Shown here in pieces: positions 8,719-17,332 of a DNA stretch of 64,000 bases (its first letter is position 1; each line of letters starts with the position of its first letter). The DNA lies in assembly GCA_050299695.1 (NCBI GenBank), contig JBNKWI010000002.1, positions 1 through 64,000 of the forward strand. Reading direction: 5' to 3'. The notes beneath the pieces are model-generated. The model searched no databases and was not told where the DNA came from. It saw only the letters and a list, made by a program, of their open reading frames with translations. A program made the translations under genes and the position numbers. This stretch comes from Ovoidimarina sp050299695. GTDB lineage: Bacteria; Pseudomonadota; Alphaproteobacteria; Rhodobacterales; Rhodobacteraceae.

Positions 8719-10275
8719 TCAGCCGGTGGCCTTCAGCCCCGACGCGGTGAGCGGCGCTTCGGAGACCGGGGTGAAGCGGACCAGCGTCGCCCGGCCGATC
8801 AGCGGCACCACGTGGCAGGAAATCCGATCGCCGTTCTTCATCAGCACCTCGTCGCTCCAGGAGGTGCGATCCGAGGAATGCAGCACGAAATCGCGAAGGT
8901 CGCCCCAGACCGGCGTCGCCTCGGAGCGGGCCATCCACTGCCGCGAAAGCTCGGTGACCGTGGGCAGCGTCACGGTGTCGGCGATATCCGCTTCCCAGAG
9001 CTCCTGGTAGGCGCGGTTCACCATCGACACCGCGCCCTCGGGCGAGAACACGACGATGGCGTCGTCGAGCGCGTCGACCACCGCCTGGCCCAGCTCCAGC
9101 TCGGTGCGGAACCGGCGGGTGAGCGACATCTCGGCGCTGATATCCTCGAACAGGAACGCCACCGCGCCGCCGGGATGCGGCCGGCCGGTGACGCGATAGG
9201 TGCGGTTCTCGGGCAGCGACCAGGTCTCGGAATAGGTACCGTCGGTGGCAGCCGCTTCGAGCTTGGCGATCTGTCGGCGCCAGCTGCCGTAGTCCTTGGG
9301 CTCGGGGATCATCCGCCGTTCGCGCAGCCGGTCGAGCACCGAGTAGAGGGTGGGCCGCGCGGCGAGGAAATCCACCGGCAGCCCGGTCAGGTCCGTGAGT
9401 GCGGGGTTGAAGAGCGCCAGCCGCCGGTGCCGGTCGAACACGGCGAGGCCGGTGGTGAGATGCGAGAAGGTCTTGGTGAGGGTCTGCATGAATTCGCGCA
9501 GCTGCGTCTCGGCATCCACCGTCGCGTCGATGTTCACCGCCGAGAACAGGATCTCGTCGTCGATCTCGGTCGAGCGGCATTCGTACCAGCTTTCGCTGTC
9601 CGAGCCCTTGGTCCGGACCGTGAGCCGGCGGGACCCGACGCCGCGGGACAGCTCGTCGAGGCTCTCGGGGGAGAAGACCGGTTCGGGCGGCCAGGGTTGC
9701 GATGCCTTGGCGCCCTTGGCGAGACGACCGAGTTCGAGGAAGGCGCGGTTCGCCCAGGTGATCTCGCCGTCGGGCTTCTGGCGCCAGACCGGGAAGGGAA
9801 TGCGCGAGGAGATCGAGCGCAAGGCGTCCACGTCGCGCAGGATCGCCCGGAACGTGCCGGTGTCGAGGGTGATCTGGTCGGGGCCCGAGGACAGGTCGGT
9901 GAGGGTGAGCCGCAGCCGCCCGTCGATCTTCTCGGCAGTGATCTTGCCGGTGCTGTCGGCGGAGCGCATCGTGATGGTGCCGGTCTCGTCGATCTTGCGG
10001 AGGTCCGGGGCGAAGCGCGGAAAGCGCGGGCCGATCGCGACCAGCACGCGCGCGAGGTCGCTGTCTCCCGGCGGCGCTTCGGCCAGGATCTGTTCCGCGG
10101 CGGGCGAGGCGTCGACCAGGTCGTCGCCTTCGAACAGGAAGGCGGTGCGGTTGTCGCTTGGCGGCGGCGTCCTGCCGCGGCCCAGGAGGCGCAGCGCGAC
10201 GAATGTCATTGCCACCGCGGCGGCGGCACTGAGCGCGGTGGCGAGCACAGAGACGAGCGGTAGGGAATCGGGCAA
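8719..10275 (-). CDS. Membrane-anchored multi-PAS protein without a kinase domain
   Basis: A 518-aa protein with one N-terminal membrane segment (about residues 8-32, LPLVSVLATALSAAAAVAMT) and several PAS-like regions: about 140-240, 275-370 and 395-500. PAS landmarks include ITWANRAFLELG, LAVFDRHRRLALFNPALTDLTGLP and IVVFSPEGAVSMVNRAYQELW. I see no histidine phosphoacceptor box, ATPase, GGDEF or EAL motif. The start is TTG at 10275 with GAGG just upstream. It sits between tsaE and the regB kinase on the same strand. Its signalling partner is unknown. Confidence 0.8.
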   Translation of the reverse strand: MPDSLPLVSVLATALSAAAAVAMTFVALRLLGRGRTPPPSDNRTAFLFEGDDLVDASPAAEQILAEAPPGDSDLARVLVAIGPRFPRFAPDLRKIDETGTITMRSADSTGKITAEKIDGRLRLTLTDLSSGPDQITLDTGTFRAILRDVDALRSISSRIPFPVWRQKPDGEITWANRAFLELGRLAKGAKASQPWPPEPVFSPESLDELSRGVGSRRLTVRTKGSDSESWYECRSTEIDDEILFSAVNIDATVDAETQLREFMQTLTKTFSHLTTGLAVFDRHRRLALFNPALTDLTGLPVDFLAARPTLYSVLDRLRERRMIPEPKDYGSWRRQIAKLEAAATDGTYSETWSLPENRTYRVTGRPHPGGAVAFLFEDISAEMSLTRRFRTELELGQAVVDALDDAIVVFSPEGAVSMVNRAYQELWEADIADTVTLPTVTELSRQWMARSEATPVWGDLRDFVLHSSDRTSWSDEVLMKNGDRISCHVVPLIGRATLVRFTPVSEAPLTASGLKATG

Positions 10276-10362
10276 TCGCGCCTCGCTGGCAGGCTTCGGA
10301 CCGACCCAGCATCCGTCAATCTTGGTTAATGTCGGATTAACGAATTTCCCGGCCGCGGCGGT

Positions 10363-11757
10363 TTACGCCTCGATCGGGCGATTTTCGCCAAGACCGATGG
10401 CCTCCTCGGTTGCGATGGTGATCGCCGCCGCCGGCCAGGACACGTCCACAACCGCGCCGCCCCGTTCGAGCACGGTCTCCGGGTCGATGAACGGATCGCG
10501 CCCGTTCGCGAAGGAGAGCTCGGCGCCGGAGCGTTCCAGGAGCGTCTTGGCGATGAACAGCCCGAGCCCCATCCCCTCGTATTCCGGCCGGGGCACGTCG
10601 GGCAGGCGTTCGCGCCGCGACCGCACGAAAGGGTCGCCGATCCGGCCCAGGACATGGGTCGGGAAGCCCGGCCCGTCGTCGATGATCCGGACCGCGATCC
10701 GCCGCGTGTCCCAGCGGATGTCGACCCAGACGTCCTCGCGCGCGAAGTCCACCGCGTTCTGGACCAGGTTCCGAAGCCCGTGGATGATCTCGGGGCGGCG
10801 CTCGATCACCGGCTGGCGCGGGTCGGCATCGTCCTCCGGGGCGATGTCGTAGTTGACGTTGATGCCGCGGCCCGAATGCGGCTCCGCCGCCTCGCGCACG
10901 ACCGCCGAGATCAACGCCCGCTTCAGGTGCAGGTCGTCCTTCCCGGCCCGGCCCATCGAGCGCAGGATGTCGCGGCAGCGGTCGGCCTGTTCGCGGATCA
11001 GCCCAGCATCGTCGCGGAGATCGGGCCGGTCCTCCAGCTCTTCGATCAGCTCCGAGCTCACCAGCTTGATCGTCGCGAGCGGCGTGCCGAGCTCATGCGC
11101 CGCCGCCGCCACCACGCCGCCGAGATCGGTGAGCTTCTGCTCCCGGGCGAGCGCCATCTGAGTCGCGGTGAGCGCGTCCGACATGGCGTAGACCTCCGAG
11201 GTCACCCGCTGCGCGAAGGCGGCGAGGAACACCACGCCGAGCACGATCGCCACCCAGAAGCCCGCCACGAAATCCACCGGCAGCTCCATCACCCGGCCGG
11301 CCCCGGTCCGCAGCGGAATATGCACGTCGGCCACGAAGGAGATCATCACGATGGCCAGGGCACCCACCGCCACGGTGGTGCGCATCTTCAGCGCGGTGGC
11401 CGAGACGGTGACCGGGATCAGGATCAGGAGCGCGAACGGGTTGTTCAGCCCGCCGGTGAGGTAGAGCAGGACCGCGAGCTGCGCGATGTCGAAGCTCAGG
11501 TGCAGCGCGACCTCGGCCTCGGACAGGCGCTTGTTCTCGGGATAGACGAAGATCGCGATCAGGTTCACCGTGATCGAGGCGCCGATGGCGAGGAAGGCGA
11601 GGCCCAGCTCGAGCTCCAGCTCGAACAGCCGCTGCGCCACGGTGATCGCCGCGAGCTGGCCGACGATGGCGATCCAGCGCAGGACGATCAACGTTCTGAG
11701 CCGCACCCAGTTGACGCGGTGCGCACGATTGAAGAGACCCGGGCTTGGATTGGCCAT
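10363..11757 (-). CDS. regB: RegB/PrrB/ActS redox-sensing histidine kinase
   Basis: A 464-aa membrane kinase controlling redox-responsive genes through RegA. Six hydrophobic segments occupy roughly residues 20-185. The conserved quinone-sensing redox box GGLNNPFALL is at 102-111, the phosphoacceptor His is H221 in AAAAHELGTPLATIK, and the redox-active cysteine is C261 in EQADRCRDILRSMGRAGKDD. An ATPase domain with DDGPGFP and GMGLGLFIA follows. It is divergent from senC across an 81-base gap, the usual Rhodobacter arrangement. Length and all key residues match functional RegB. Confidence 0.95.
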   Translation of the reverse strand: MANPSPGLFNRAHRVNWVRLRTLIVLRWIAIVGQLAAITVAQRLFELELELGLAFLAIGASITVNLIAIFVYPENKRLSEAEVALHLSFDIAQLAVLLYLTGGLNNPFALLILIPVTVSATALKMRTTVAVGALAIVMISFVADVHIPLRTGAGRVMELPVDFVAGFWVAIVLGVVFLAAFAQRVTSEVYAMSDALTATQMALAREQKLTDLGGVVAAAAHELGTPLATIKLVSSELIEELEDRPDLRDDAGLIREQADRCRDILRSMGRAGKDDLHLKRALISAVVREAAEPHSGRGINVNYDIAPEDDADPRQPVIERRPEIIHGLRNLVQNAVDFAREDVWVDIRWDTRRIAVRIIDDGPGFPTHVLGRIGDPFVRSRRERLPDVPRPEYEGMGLGLFIAKTLLERSGAELSFANGRDPFIDPETVLERGGAVVDVSWPAAAITIATEEAIGLGENRPIEA

Positions 11758-11838
11758 CCGGTGCCTTACCTCGAAAGAAAGCGGCGAGGGCAGTCTAGTG
11801 TGCCGGTGGCCGCGGGATCAATCGGGCGGAGGACGGGA
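11758..11838. promoter_or_regulatory. regB/senC divergent promoter region
   Basis: An 81-base gap separates the divergent starts of regB (11757) and senC (11839). In Rhodobacter the equivalent spacer carries both promoters and is bound by phosphorylated RegA. Here I cannot place clear -10/-35 hexamers or a convincing RegA box by eye, so the call rests on gene arrangement. Confidence 0.5.
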
Positions 11839-12453
11839 ATGAAGGTCGCAAATTACGCAATCGGGGCCGTGGCGGTGGCGGCGCTGGGGATCGGCGCGAT
11901 GTTCATCGCCGGGCGCGGCGACAGCGACGATCCGTTCGCCAAGTGCCGCGGCGGCGCGGTTGCGGGCAATATCGGCGGGCCGTTCACGCTGGTCTCGGAG
12001 ACCGGCGAAACGGTGACCGACAAGGAGGTCATCGCGGGCCCGACGCTGCTCTATTTCGGCTACACGTTCTGCCCGGACGTCTGTCCGCTCGATTCCGTGC
12101 GCAACGCTGACGCCACCGAGATTCTCGCCAAGCGCGGCTATGACGTGACGCCGGTCTTCATCTCCGTCGATCCGAAGCGCGACACGCCCGAGGTGATGGA
12201 CGACTACACCGCCAATATCGACGACAGGATGCTCGGCCTGACCGGAAGCCCGGAACAGATCAAGACGGTGGCGGATGCGTACAAGGTCTATTACCGGGCG
12301 CATGACGACGAGGGCGACGAGTTCTATGCCGTCGACCACTCCGCCTTCACCTACCTGGTGCTGCCGGAGACCGGCTTCGCCGATTTCTTCACCCGCGAGG
12401 TGACGGCCGAGGATATGGCCGACCGGGTGGCCTGCTTCCTCGAAGAGACCTGA
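11839..12453 (+). CDS. senC: SenC/PrrC, Sco1-family copper-binding thiol protein
   Basis: A 204-aa Sco1/SenC protein, membrane-anchored by an N-terminal helix (about residues 5-24) with the thioredoxin-like domain in the periplasm. The copper ligands are visible: CPDVCP (CxxxC) in GYTFCPDVCPLDS and the distal His in AVDHSAFTYLV. It helps assemble the CuA site of cytochrome oxidase and feeds the RegB redox signal. The ATG at 11839 follows GGAGGACGGGA; the longer upstream frame is antisense to regB. The stop codon directly abuts the regA stop from the other strand. Confidence 0.94.
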   Translation: MKVANYAIGAVAVAALGIGAMFIAGRGDSDDPFAKCRGGAVAGNIGGPFTLVSETGETVTDKEVIAGPTLLYFGYTFCPDVCPLDSVRNADATEILAKRGYDVTPVFISVDPKRDTPEVMDDYTANIDDRMLGLTGSPEQIKTVADAYKVYYRAHDDEGDEFYAVDHSAFTYLVLPETGFADFFTREVTAEDMADRVACFLEET

Positions 12454-13005
12454 CTATTTCGGGCTGCGCTTCGCGAGGATCCGCTGGAGCGTGCGGCGGT
12501 GCATGTTGAGCCGCCGCGCGGTCTCCGAGACGTTGCGGTCGCAGAGCTCGTAGACCCGCTGGATATGTTCCCAGCGCACCCGGTCGGCCGACATCGGGTT
12601 TTCCGGCGGCGGCGGCAGTTCCGCCCCGGTGGCGAGGAGCGCCGCCGTCACGTCGTTGGCGTCCGCGGGTTTCGAGAGATAGTCGGTCGCGCCGATCTTC
12701 ACCGCGGCAACGGCGGTGGCGATGGCGCCGTAGCCGGTGAGCACGACGATGCGGCTGTCGGGCCGCCGCTCGCGGATCGTCTCCACCACGTCGAGCCCGT
12801 TGCCGTCCTCGAGCCTGAGGTCGATCACCGCGTAGGCCGGCGGGCGCGCGGTGGCCATGGCGCGGCCGGCGGTCACCGATTCCGCCGTTTCGACCGCGAA
12901 GCCGCGTTTTTCCATGGCGCGCGCGAGGCGTTTCACGAACGATTCGTCGTCATCGACCAAGAGGAGCGAGCGATCCTCGCCAATCTCCTGAAGCGAACGG
13001 TCCAT
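12454..13005 (-). CDS. regA: RegA/PrrA/ActR redox response regulator
   Basis: A 183-aa two-component regulator. The receiver domain has the acidic pocket VDDDES, phosphoacceptor D62 in VIDLRLEDGNG, and KPADANDV with the conserved Lys. After a proline linker (LPPPPENP) comes the Fis-type helix-turn-helix NVSETARRLNMHRRTLQRIL. It is the partner of RegB. Unusually, it lies on the minus strand, convergent with senC with zero intergenic bases, instead of downstream and codirectional with senC. No hvrA follows. Confidence 0.95.
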   Translation of the reverse strand: MDRSLQEIGEDRSLLLVDDDESFVKRLARAMEKRGFAVETAESVTAGRAMATARPPAYAVIDLRLEDGNGLDVVETIRERRPDSRIVVLTGYGAIATAVAAVKIGATDYLSKPADANDVTAALLATGAELPPPPENPMSADRVRWEHIQRVYELCDRNVSETARRLNMHRRTLQRILAKRSPK

Positions 13006-13077
13006 CCTGATCCTCCGAACAGCGCGTAGGTCACGATAGGTTGCGGCCGGGATGCGGTCAAACGCCCGCGCCTGCCA

Positions 13078-13971
13078 CTAAGGTCTGTGCGCGACCTGCC
13101 CTTCGGCGGCAACGGCGCGGAGCCAGCGCATGAAGATGCGGAGGGACTTCGGAACCGGGCCGGGTCGCAGTACCAGGTGATAGGCGAGCCCGGTCTCCTC
13201 GGCCCGGCAGAGCGCCACCAGCCTTCCCCGCGCGAGGTCGCGCGCGACGATGGCCTCGGGCACGATCGAGACGCCGGCGCCTTCGCGGACCGCCTGCAAC
13301 AGCATCGTGTTGGTGTCGAATTCGAAGAGCCGCACCGTGGCGAGGTCGAGCCCCTGCTCGCGCGCCCAGAGCTGCTCCTCGGGGCGCTGCTTTTCCATCA
13401 GCCAATGCTTGTCCTGGAGATCGTCGAGGCAGACGACCGGCCGTCCCCCCACCAGATCGGGCGTCGCCACCACCACGTGCCCCGCCGAGACGAGCGGCTT
13501 CGGGTCGGTCCCGGGCCAGCCGCCGCGCCCGTAGCGGATCGCCAGGTCGATCCCTTCGGCGCGCAGGTCGACAAGGGCATAGCCCGGGATCAGCTCCAGC
13601 CGGATCTCGGGATGCGCGACCCAGAACCGGCCGATCACCGGCATCAGCCAGTTTTCGGCAAAGGAGGGTGTCATCGCGATCCGGAGCGGCCGGTCCTCGT
13701 CGCGCGCCATGTCGCGCACCGCCGCGGCGATCTGCCCGAACCCCTCCGAAAGCCCGGCCGCCAGCACGGCGCCCTCGGGCGTCGGCTTCATGCCGCGCCC
13801 GTCGCGCACCAGGAGCGCGCAGCCGAACCGTTCCTCGAGCGCGCGCACATGCTGGGCCACCGCCGCATGGGTGACGTTCAGCTCGCGTGCGGCGCCCGAG
13901 AGGCTCTTCAGCCGCGCCGCGGCCTCGAACCCGCGCAGGGCCGAGAGGGAGGGAATGTCGCGCCAATCCAT
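13078..13971 (-). CDS. LysR-family transcriptional regulator (GcvA-like)
   Basis: A 297-aa LysR regulator: winged HTH at residues 10-68 (LSALRGFEAAARLKSLSGAA ... VTHAAVAQHVRALEERFG) and a periplasmic-binding-like effector domain from about 95, with the GcvA-type segment PSFAENWLMPVIGRF. The ATG at 13971 (MDWRDIPSLS) is the only convincing start. It is divergent from the small gene at 14069. The target and effector are unknown. Confidence 0.9.
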   Translation of the reverse strand: MDWRDIPSLSALRGFEAAARLKSLSGAARELNVTHAAVAQHVRALEERFGCALLVRDGRGMKPTPEGAVLAAGLSEGFGQIAAAVRDMARDEDRPLRIAMTPSFAENWLMPVIGRFWVAHPEIRLELIPGYALVDLRAEGIDLAIRYGRGGWPGTDPKPLVSAGHVVVATPDLVGGRPVVCLDDLQDKHWLMEKQRPEEQLWAREQGLDLATVRLFEFDTNTMLLQAVREGAGVSIVPEAIVARDLARGRLVALCRAEETGLAYHLVLRPGPVPKSLRIFMRWLRAVAAEGQVAHRP

Positions 13972-14068
13972 ATGTTAGTTTTGCTTCAAGTTTTGAAAGT
14001 TTCCTGACTCGCGAAATCCCGTGAAAACGACGATTACATGGATGTCACAAGATCCAGGAGACAACAAC

Positions 14069-14245
14069 ATGTTCGGAATTCTTGCAGAAAGCTTAAAAAC
14101 CGCCGTGTTCGGTGGCTCCGACGACTACCGCGGCCATTGGCCTCGGAACGAGCGCACCTTCGTGCCCCGTACGGAGTTCGAAGACGAGCTGCGCCGCAAC
14201 GCCTATGTCGAGTTCCGCGACTACTTCAGCGGCAGCCTGCGCTAG
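14069..14245 (+). CDS. Small conserved-looking protein of unknown function, 58 aa
   Basis: The preferred start is the ATG at 14069 (MFGILAESLKTAVF), preceded by an AGGAG ribosome site at 14056-14060; an earlier ATG-like start at 14021 lacks one. The protein is soluble, with many charged and aromatic residues (PRTEFEDELRRNAYVEFRDYF). I do not recognise a family. It is divergent from the LysR gene, suggesting control by it, and its TAG stop interlocks with the stop of the convergent GNAT gene in the tetranucleotide ctag. Confidence 0.6.
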   Translation: MFGILAESLKTAVFGGSDDYRGHWPRNERTFVPRTEFEDELRRNAYVEFRDYFSGSLR

Positions 14246-14709
14246 GCGCCGCCTTGCAGATCGTAGCGCTTGCTGATCGCCTCCGGTGTCGCGCGGTAGT
14301 CCGCGAAGCCAATGCGCCCGTAATAGGTGAGGCCGCCCGCATTCTCCCTGCGGATCGTCGCGTCGATCGTGACGATTCCGGCGCCGCGGGCGGCCTCGAG
14401 CGTTGCGGCGAAGAGCCGCGAGCCGATCCCGCGCTGCGCCTCGTCCAGGCGCACGAAGGTCGCGATCACCGCCCAGTCCTCCGGCAGGCCATAGCCCGCT
14501 CCCCGGACCAGCGACTGGAACCCCAGGACAACGCCACCCTCCTCCGCCAGGGTGCAGGCGATTCCATCATCGGGCGCGATGTAATGCGCGGTCATCCGCG
14601 CCCTGTCGAACGGGTTGCGATGCGCCGTCGTTCCGCCCGCCTCGATGATCGGGTTGATCACCGCGCAGAGCGCGTCGGCGTCGCCGGGGCGGGCTGGGCG
14701 AATGTCCAT
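14242..14709 (-). CDS. GNAT-family N-acetyltransferase (phosphinothricin acetyltransferase-like)
   Basis: A 155-aa GNAT acetyltransferase starting MDIRPARPGDADALCAV at the ATG at 14709. The acetyl-CoA-binding motif A is visible as VRLDEAQRGIGSRLFAATLE, followed by GLTYYGRIGF near the C-terminus. The N-terminal segment INPIIEAGGTTAH resembles phosphinothricin or methionine-sulfone acetyltransferases, though the substrate is not deducible. The long in-frame extension to 15357 is antisense-frame noise across the HD gene. Confidence 0.85.
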   Translation of the reverse strand: MDIRPARPGDADALCAVINPIIEAGGTTAHRNPFDRARMTAHYIAPDDGIACTLAEEGGVVLGFQSLVRGAGYGLPEDWAVIATFVRLDEAQRGIGSRLFAATLEAARGAGIVTIDATIRRENAGGLTYYGRIGFADYRATPEAISKRYDLQGGA

Positions 14710-14738
14710 GCGGTCTCTCCCGGTCGCACCCGTGTAGG

Positions 14739-15332
14739 TCACAGCTCGTTCATCAAAGTCGCGTGCCGCGCCCGGTAGGCGTTCCGCGCCTCGACCGGGG
14801 GCCGCAAGACGATTCGGAGGCCGTCCGCAAGAGCCGGATCCGGGCGGCCGAAGAACCGGTCGGCCTCGCGCTCCGAAAACCCCGCGATCTGCACCGCCTC
14901 GAGCCAGGCCGACACCTTGTCGGCCCGCTTGATCCGCGCCTTGATCGCCTTCGGCACCGCGGCGGGCAGCCCGAAGCGCAGATGCACCGCCGCTGCCAGC
15001 CGCTCGTCGAGCGCGCCATATCCCGGCCCGACCGCGGCCTTCACCGGCGAGATCATGTCGCCGATCACGTATTCTGGCGCATCGTGCAGGAGCGCGGCCA
15101 GCCGCCATTTCGGCGGCGCGGCGGCGTCGATCCGGCCATAGATCTCCTCGACCAGCAGCGAATGCTCGGCCACCGAATACGGCCAGTCGCCGCGCGTCTG
15201 GCCGTTCCAGCGCGCTACGAAGGCGAGGCCGTGCGCGATATCGTCGATCTCGATATCCACGGGCGTCGGATCGAGCAGGTCGAGGCGCCGGCCAGAGAGC
15301 ATCCGCTGCCACGCGCGCGCCGGTTTCGGCAT
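14739..15332 (-). CDS. HD-domain hydrolase, YfbR-like
   Basis: A 197-aa HD-superfamily phosphohydrolase, similar to the YfbR 5'-deoxynucleotidase group. Metal-binding residues are in YSVAEHSLLV (His), LAALLHDAPEYVIGD (HD pair) and IKRADKVSAWLE (Asp). The ATG at 15332 has a GGAGG ribosome site directly upstream. The gene lies 29 bases ahead of the GNAT gene on the same strand, so the two may be cotranscribed. The exact nucleotide substrate is unknown. Confidence 0.86.
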   Translation of the reverse strand: MPKPARAWQRMLSGRRLDLLDPTPVDIEIDDIAHGLAFVARWNGQTRGDWPYSVAEHSLLVEEIYGRIDAAAPPKWRLAALLHDAPEYVIGDMISPVKAAVGPGYGALDERLAAAVHLRFGLPAAVPKAIKARIKRADKVSAWLEAVQIAGFSEREADRFFGRPDPALADGLRIVLRPPVEARNAYRARHATLMNEL

Positions 15333-15546
15333 GGTTTCCTCCAAATGCTGCCCTCAATTCGGGCGAATTGCCGCGTATCTATGCCGAATGACGAGTTTTC
15401 GCGTCGATCGTTTCGGCGCATCCCGGGTCTTGCCATACTCGGTAACGCATTCCCGGTTAACCTTTGAGGCCTATAAAACAAGACCACAAGCAGGGGGATC
15501 CCACAGGCGCAAGAGCGGCCCAGGCGGCCGTTGAAAGGAGACCCCG

Positions 15547-15846
15547 ATGCGCATCTTGTTGGCACTGACCCTCGCCGCCGCGGCGGCGCTTCCGGCCCAG
15601 GCACAGACCGTGAATAACTGTGCGGACAGGGCGAAGATCACCGAACGTCTCACCTCGGGCTATGGCGAAAAGTTCGCCGGCGGCGGCCTGCGGAACGCCG
15701 ACAGCATCTTCGAGGTGTGGATGTCGGACGATTCCGGTACCTGGACGATCCTGATGACCCGGCCCGACGGCACCGCCTGCGTGATGGCGGCGGGAACCGA
15801 TTGGCGGGTCGCCCTGCCGGGCGCGCCCGAAGGAATTCCCGGCTGA
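15547..15846 (+). CDS. Small secreted protein of unknown function, 99 aa
   Basis: It begins with a clear Sec signal peptide (MRILLALTLAAAAALPAQAQ, cleavage near residue 20), leaving about 79 residues with two cysteines (CADR and TACVMA) that could form a disulfide. The segment FEVWMSDDSGTWTILMTRPDGTACVMAAG resembles small periplasmic proteins annotated as hypothetical in Rhodobacterales. The ribosome site AAAGGAG precedes the ATG. It is codirectional with ahcY 70 bases downstream; function unknown. Confidence 0.75.
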   Translation: MRILLALTLAAAAALPAQAQTVNNCADRAKITERLTSGYGEKFAGGGLRNADSIFEVWMSDDSGTWTILMTRPDGTACVMAAGTDWRVALPGAPEGIPG

Positions 15847-15916
15847 CGGCGTTGCCCGACGCAGCCCTTGGTGCTAATTGCCCCGCGACACCGGTAATAT
15901 TTATGGAGTGCGGGCG

Positions 15917-17311
15917 ATGCCCAAGGATTTCGTCATCAAGGATATCGCGCTTGCGAGCTATGGCCGCAAGGAATTGGACATCGCCGAAACGGAAATGCCG
16001 GGCCTTATGGCCCTTCGCGAGGAATACGGGCAGAGCCAGCCGCTGAAAGGCGCGCGAATCGCCGGCTCGCTCCACATGACGATCCAGACCGCCGTCCTGA
16101 TCGAGACGCTCAGGGCCCTCGGCGCCGATATCCGCTGGGCGTCGTGCAACATCTTCTCCACCCAGGATCACGCCGCGGCGGCGATCGCCGAAAGCGGCAC
16201 CCCGGTCTTCGCCGTGAAGGGCGAGACGCTGGAGGAATACTGGACCTATACCGACCAGATCTTCCAGTTCGCCGAAGGCGGCGCGAACATGATCCTCGAC
16301 GACGGCGGCGACGCGACACTCTACATCCTGATGGGCGCCCGCGTCGAAGAGGGCGAGACCGATCTGATCGCCGTGCCGACGTCGGAGGAAGAGGAGTATC
16401 TCTTCGCCCAGATCCGGCGGCGGCTCGAAGCCAGCCCCGGCTGGTTCGTGAAGCAGCGCCACATGATCAAGGGCGTCTCGGAAGAGACCACCACCGGCGT
16501 CCACCGTCTCTACAAGATGATGGAAAAGGGCCAGCTCCCCTTCCCCGCCTTCAACGTCAACGACTCTGTCACCAAGTCGAAATTCGACAACAAGTACGGC
16601 TGCAAGGAATCGCTCGTCGACGGCATCCGCCGCGCCACCGACACGATGATGGCCGGCAAGGTCGCCGTGGTCTGCGGCTATGGCGACGTCGGCAAGGGCT
16701 CCGCGGCCTCGCTCCGCGGCGCCGGCGCCCGCGTGAAGGTGACCGAGGTCGACCCGATCTGCGCGCTCCAGGCGGCGATGGACGGGTTCGAGGTGGTTCT
16801 GCTCGAGGACGAGGTCGCCAAGGCCGACATCTTCATCACCACGACCGGCAACAAGGACGTGATCCGGCTCGAGCACATGCGCGAGATGAAGGACATGGCG
16901 ATCGTCGGCAACATCGGCCATTTCGACAACGAGATTCAGGTCGCCGCGCTGAAGAACCACAAATGGACCAACATCAAGGACCAGGTGGACATGATCGAGA
17001 TGCCCTCGGGCAACCGGCTGATCCTCCTCTCCGAAGGCCGGCTCCTGAACCTCGGCAACGCCACCGGCCACCCGTCCTTCGTGATGTCGGCCTCCTTCAC
17101 CAACCAGGTGCTGGCGCAGATCGAGCTCTGGACCCGGGGCGGCGACTACGAGAACAAGGTCTACGTGCTGCCGAAGCATCTCGACGAGAAGGTCGCGCGG
17201 CTGCATCTCGGCCGGATCGGCGCGAAGCTCACCACGCTCGCCCCGGACCAGGCCGACTATATCGGCGTGAAGCCGGACGGCCCGTTCAAGCCCGAGCACT
17301 ACCGCTACTGA
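15917..17311 (+). CDS. ahcY: Adenosylhomocysteinase (S-adenosylhomocysteine hydrolase)
   Basis: AhcY (464 aa) splits S-adenosylhomocysteine into homocysteine and adenosine in the methyl cycle, using bound NAD. Visible are GSLHMTIQTAVL, the catalytic-region NVNDSVTKSKFDN, the NAD-binding loop VCGYGDVGKGSAASLRG, and the conserved C-terminal tail ending KPEHYRY that contributes to NAD binding. I take the ATG at 15917 (MPKDFVIKD); the upstream in-frame extension to 15878 lacks similarity. The alphaproteobacterial insertion is present, explaining the 464-residue length. In Rhodobacter, ahcY also lies near the reg genes. Confidence 0.97.
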   Translation: MPKDFVIKDIALASYGRKELDIAETEMPGLMALREEYGQSQPLKGARIAGSLHMTIQTAVLIETLRALGADIRWASCNIFSTQDHAAAAIAESGTPVFAVKGETLEEYWTYTDQIFQFAEGGANMILDDGGDATLYILMGARVEEGETDLIAVPTSEEEEYLFAQIRRRLEASPGWFVKQRHMIKGVSEETTTGVHRLYKMMEKGQLPFPAFNVNDSVTKSKFDNKYGCKESLVDGIRRATDTMMAGKVAVVCGYGDVGKGSAASLRGAGARVKVTEVDPICALQAAMDGFEVVLLEDEVAKADIFITTTGNKDVIRLEHMREMKDMAIVGNIGHFDNEIQVAALKNHKWTNIKDQVDMIEMPSGNRLILLSEGRLLNLGNATGHPSFVMSASFTNQVLAQIELWTRGGDYENKVYVLPKHLDEKVARLHLGRIGAKLTTLAPDQADYIGVKPDGPFKPEHYRY

Positions 17312-17332
17312 CCTTCGGGCGGGGTCTCGCCG

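Noticed and set aside
15847..15916. Possible SAH or SAM-type riboswitch before ahcY
   Set aside because: The gap is only 70 bases and I see no paired stems or conserved cores resembling those riboswitches.
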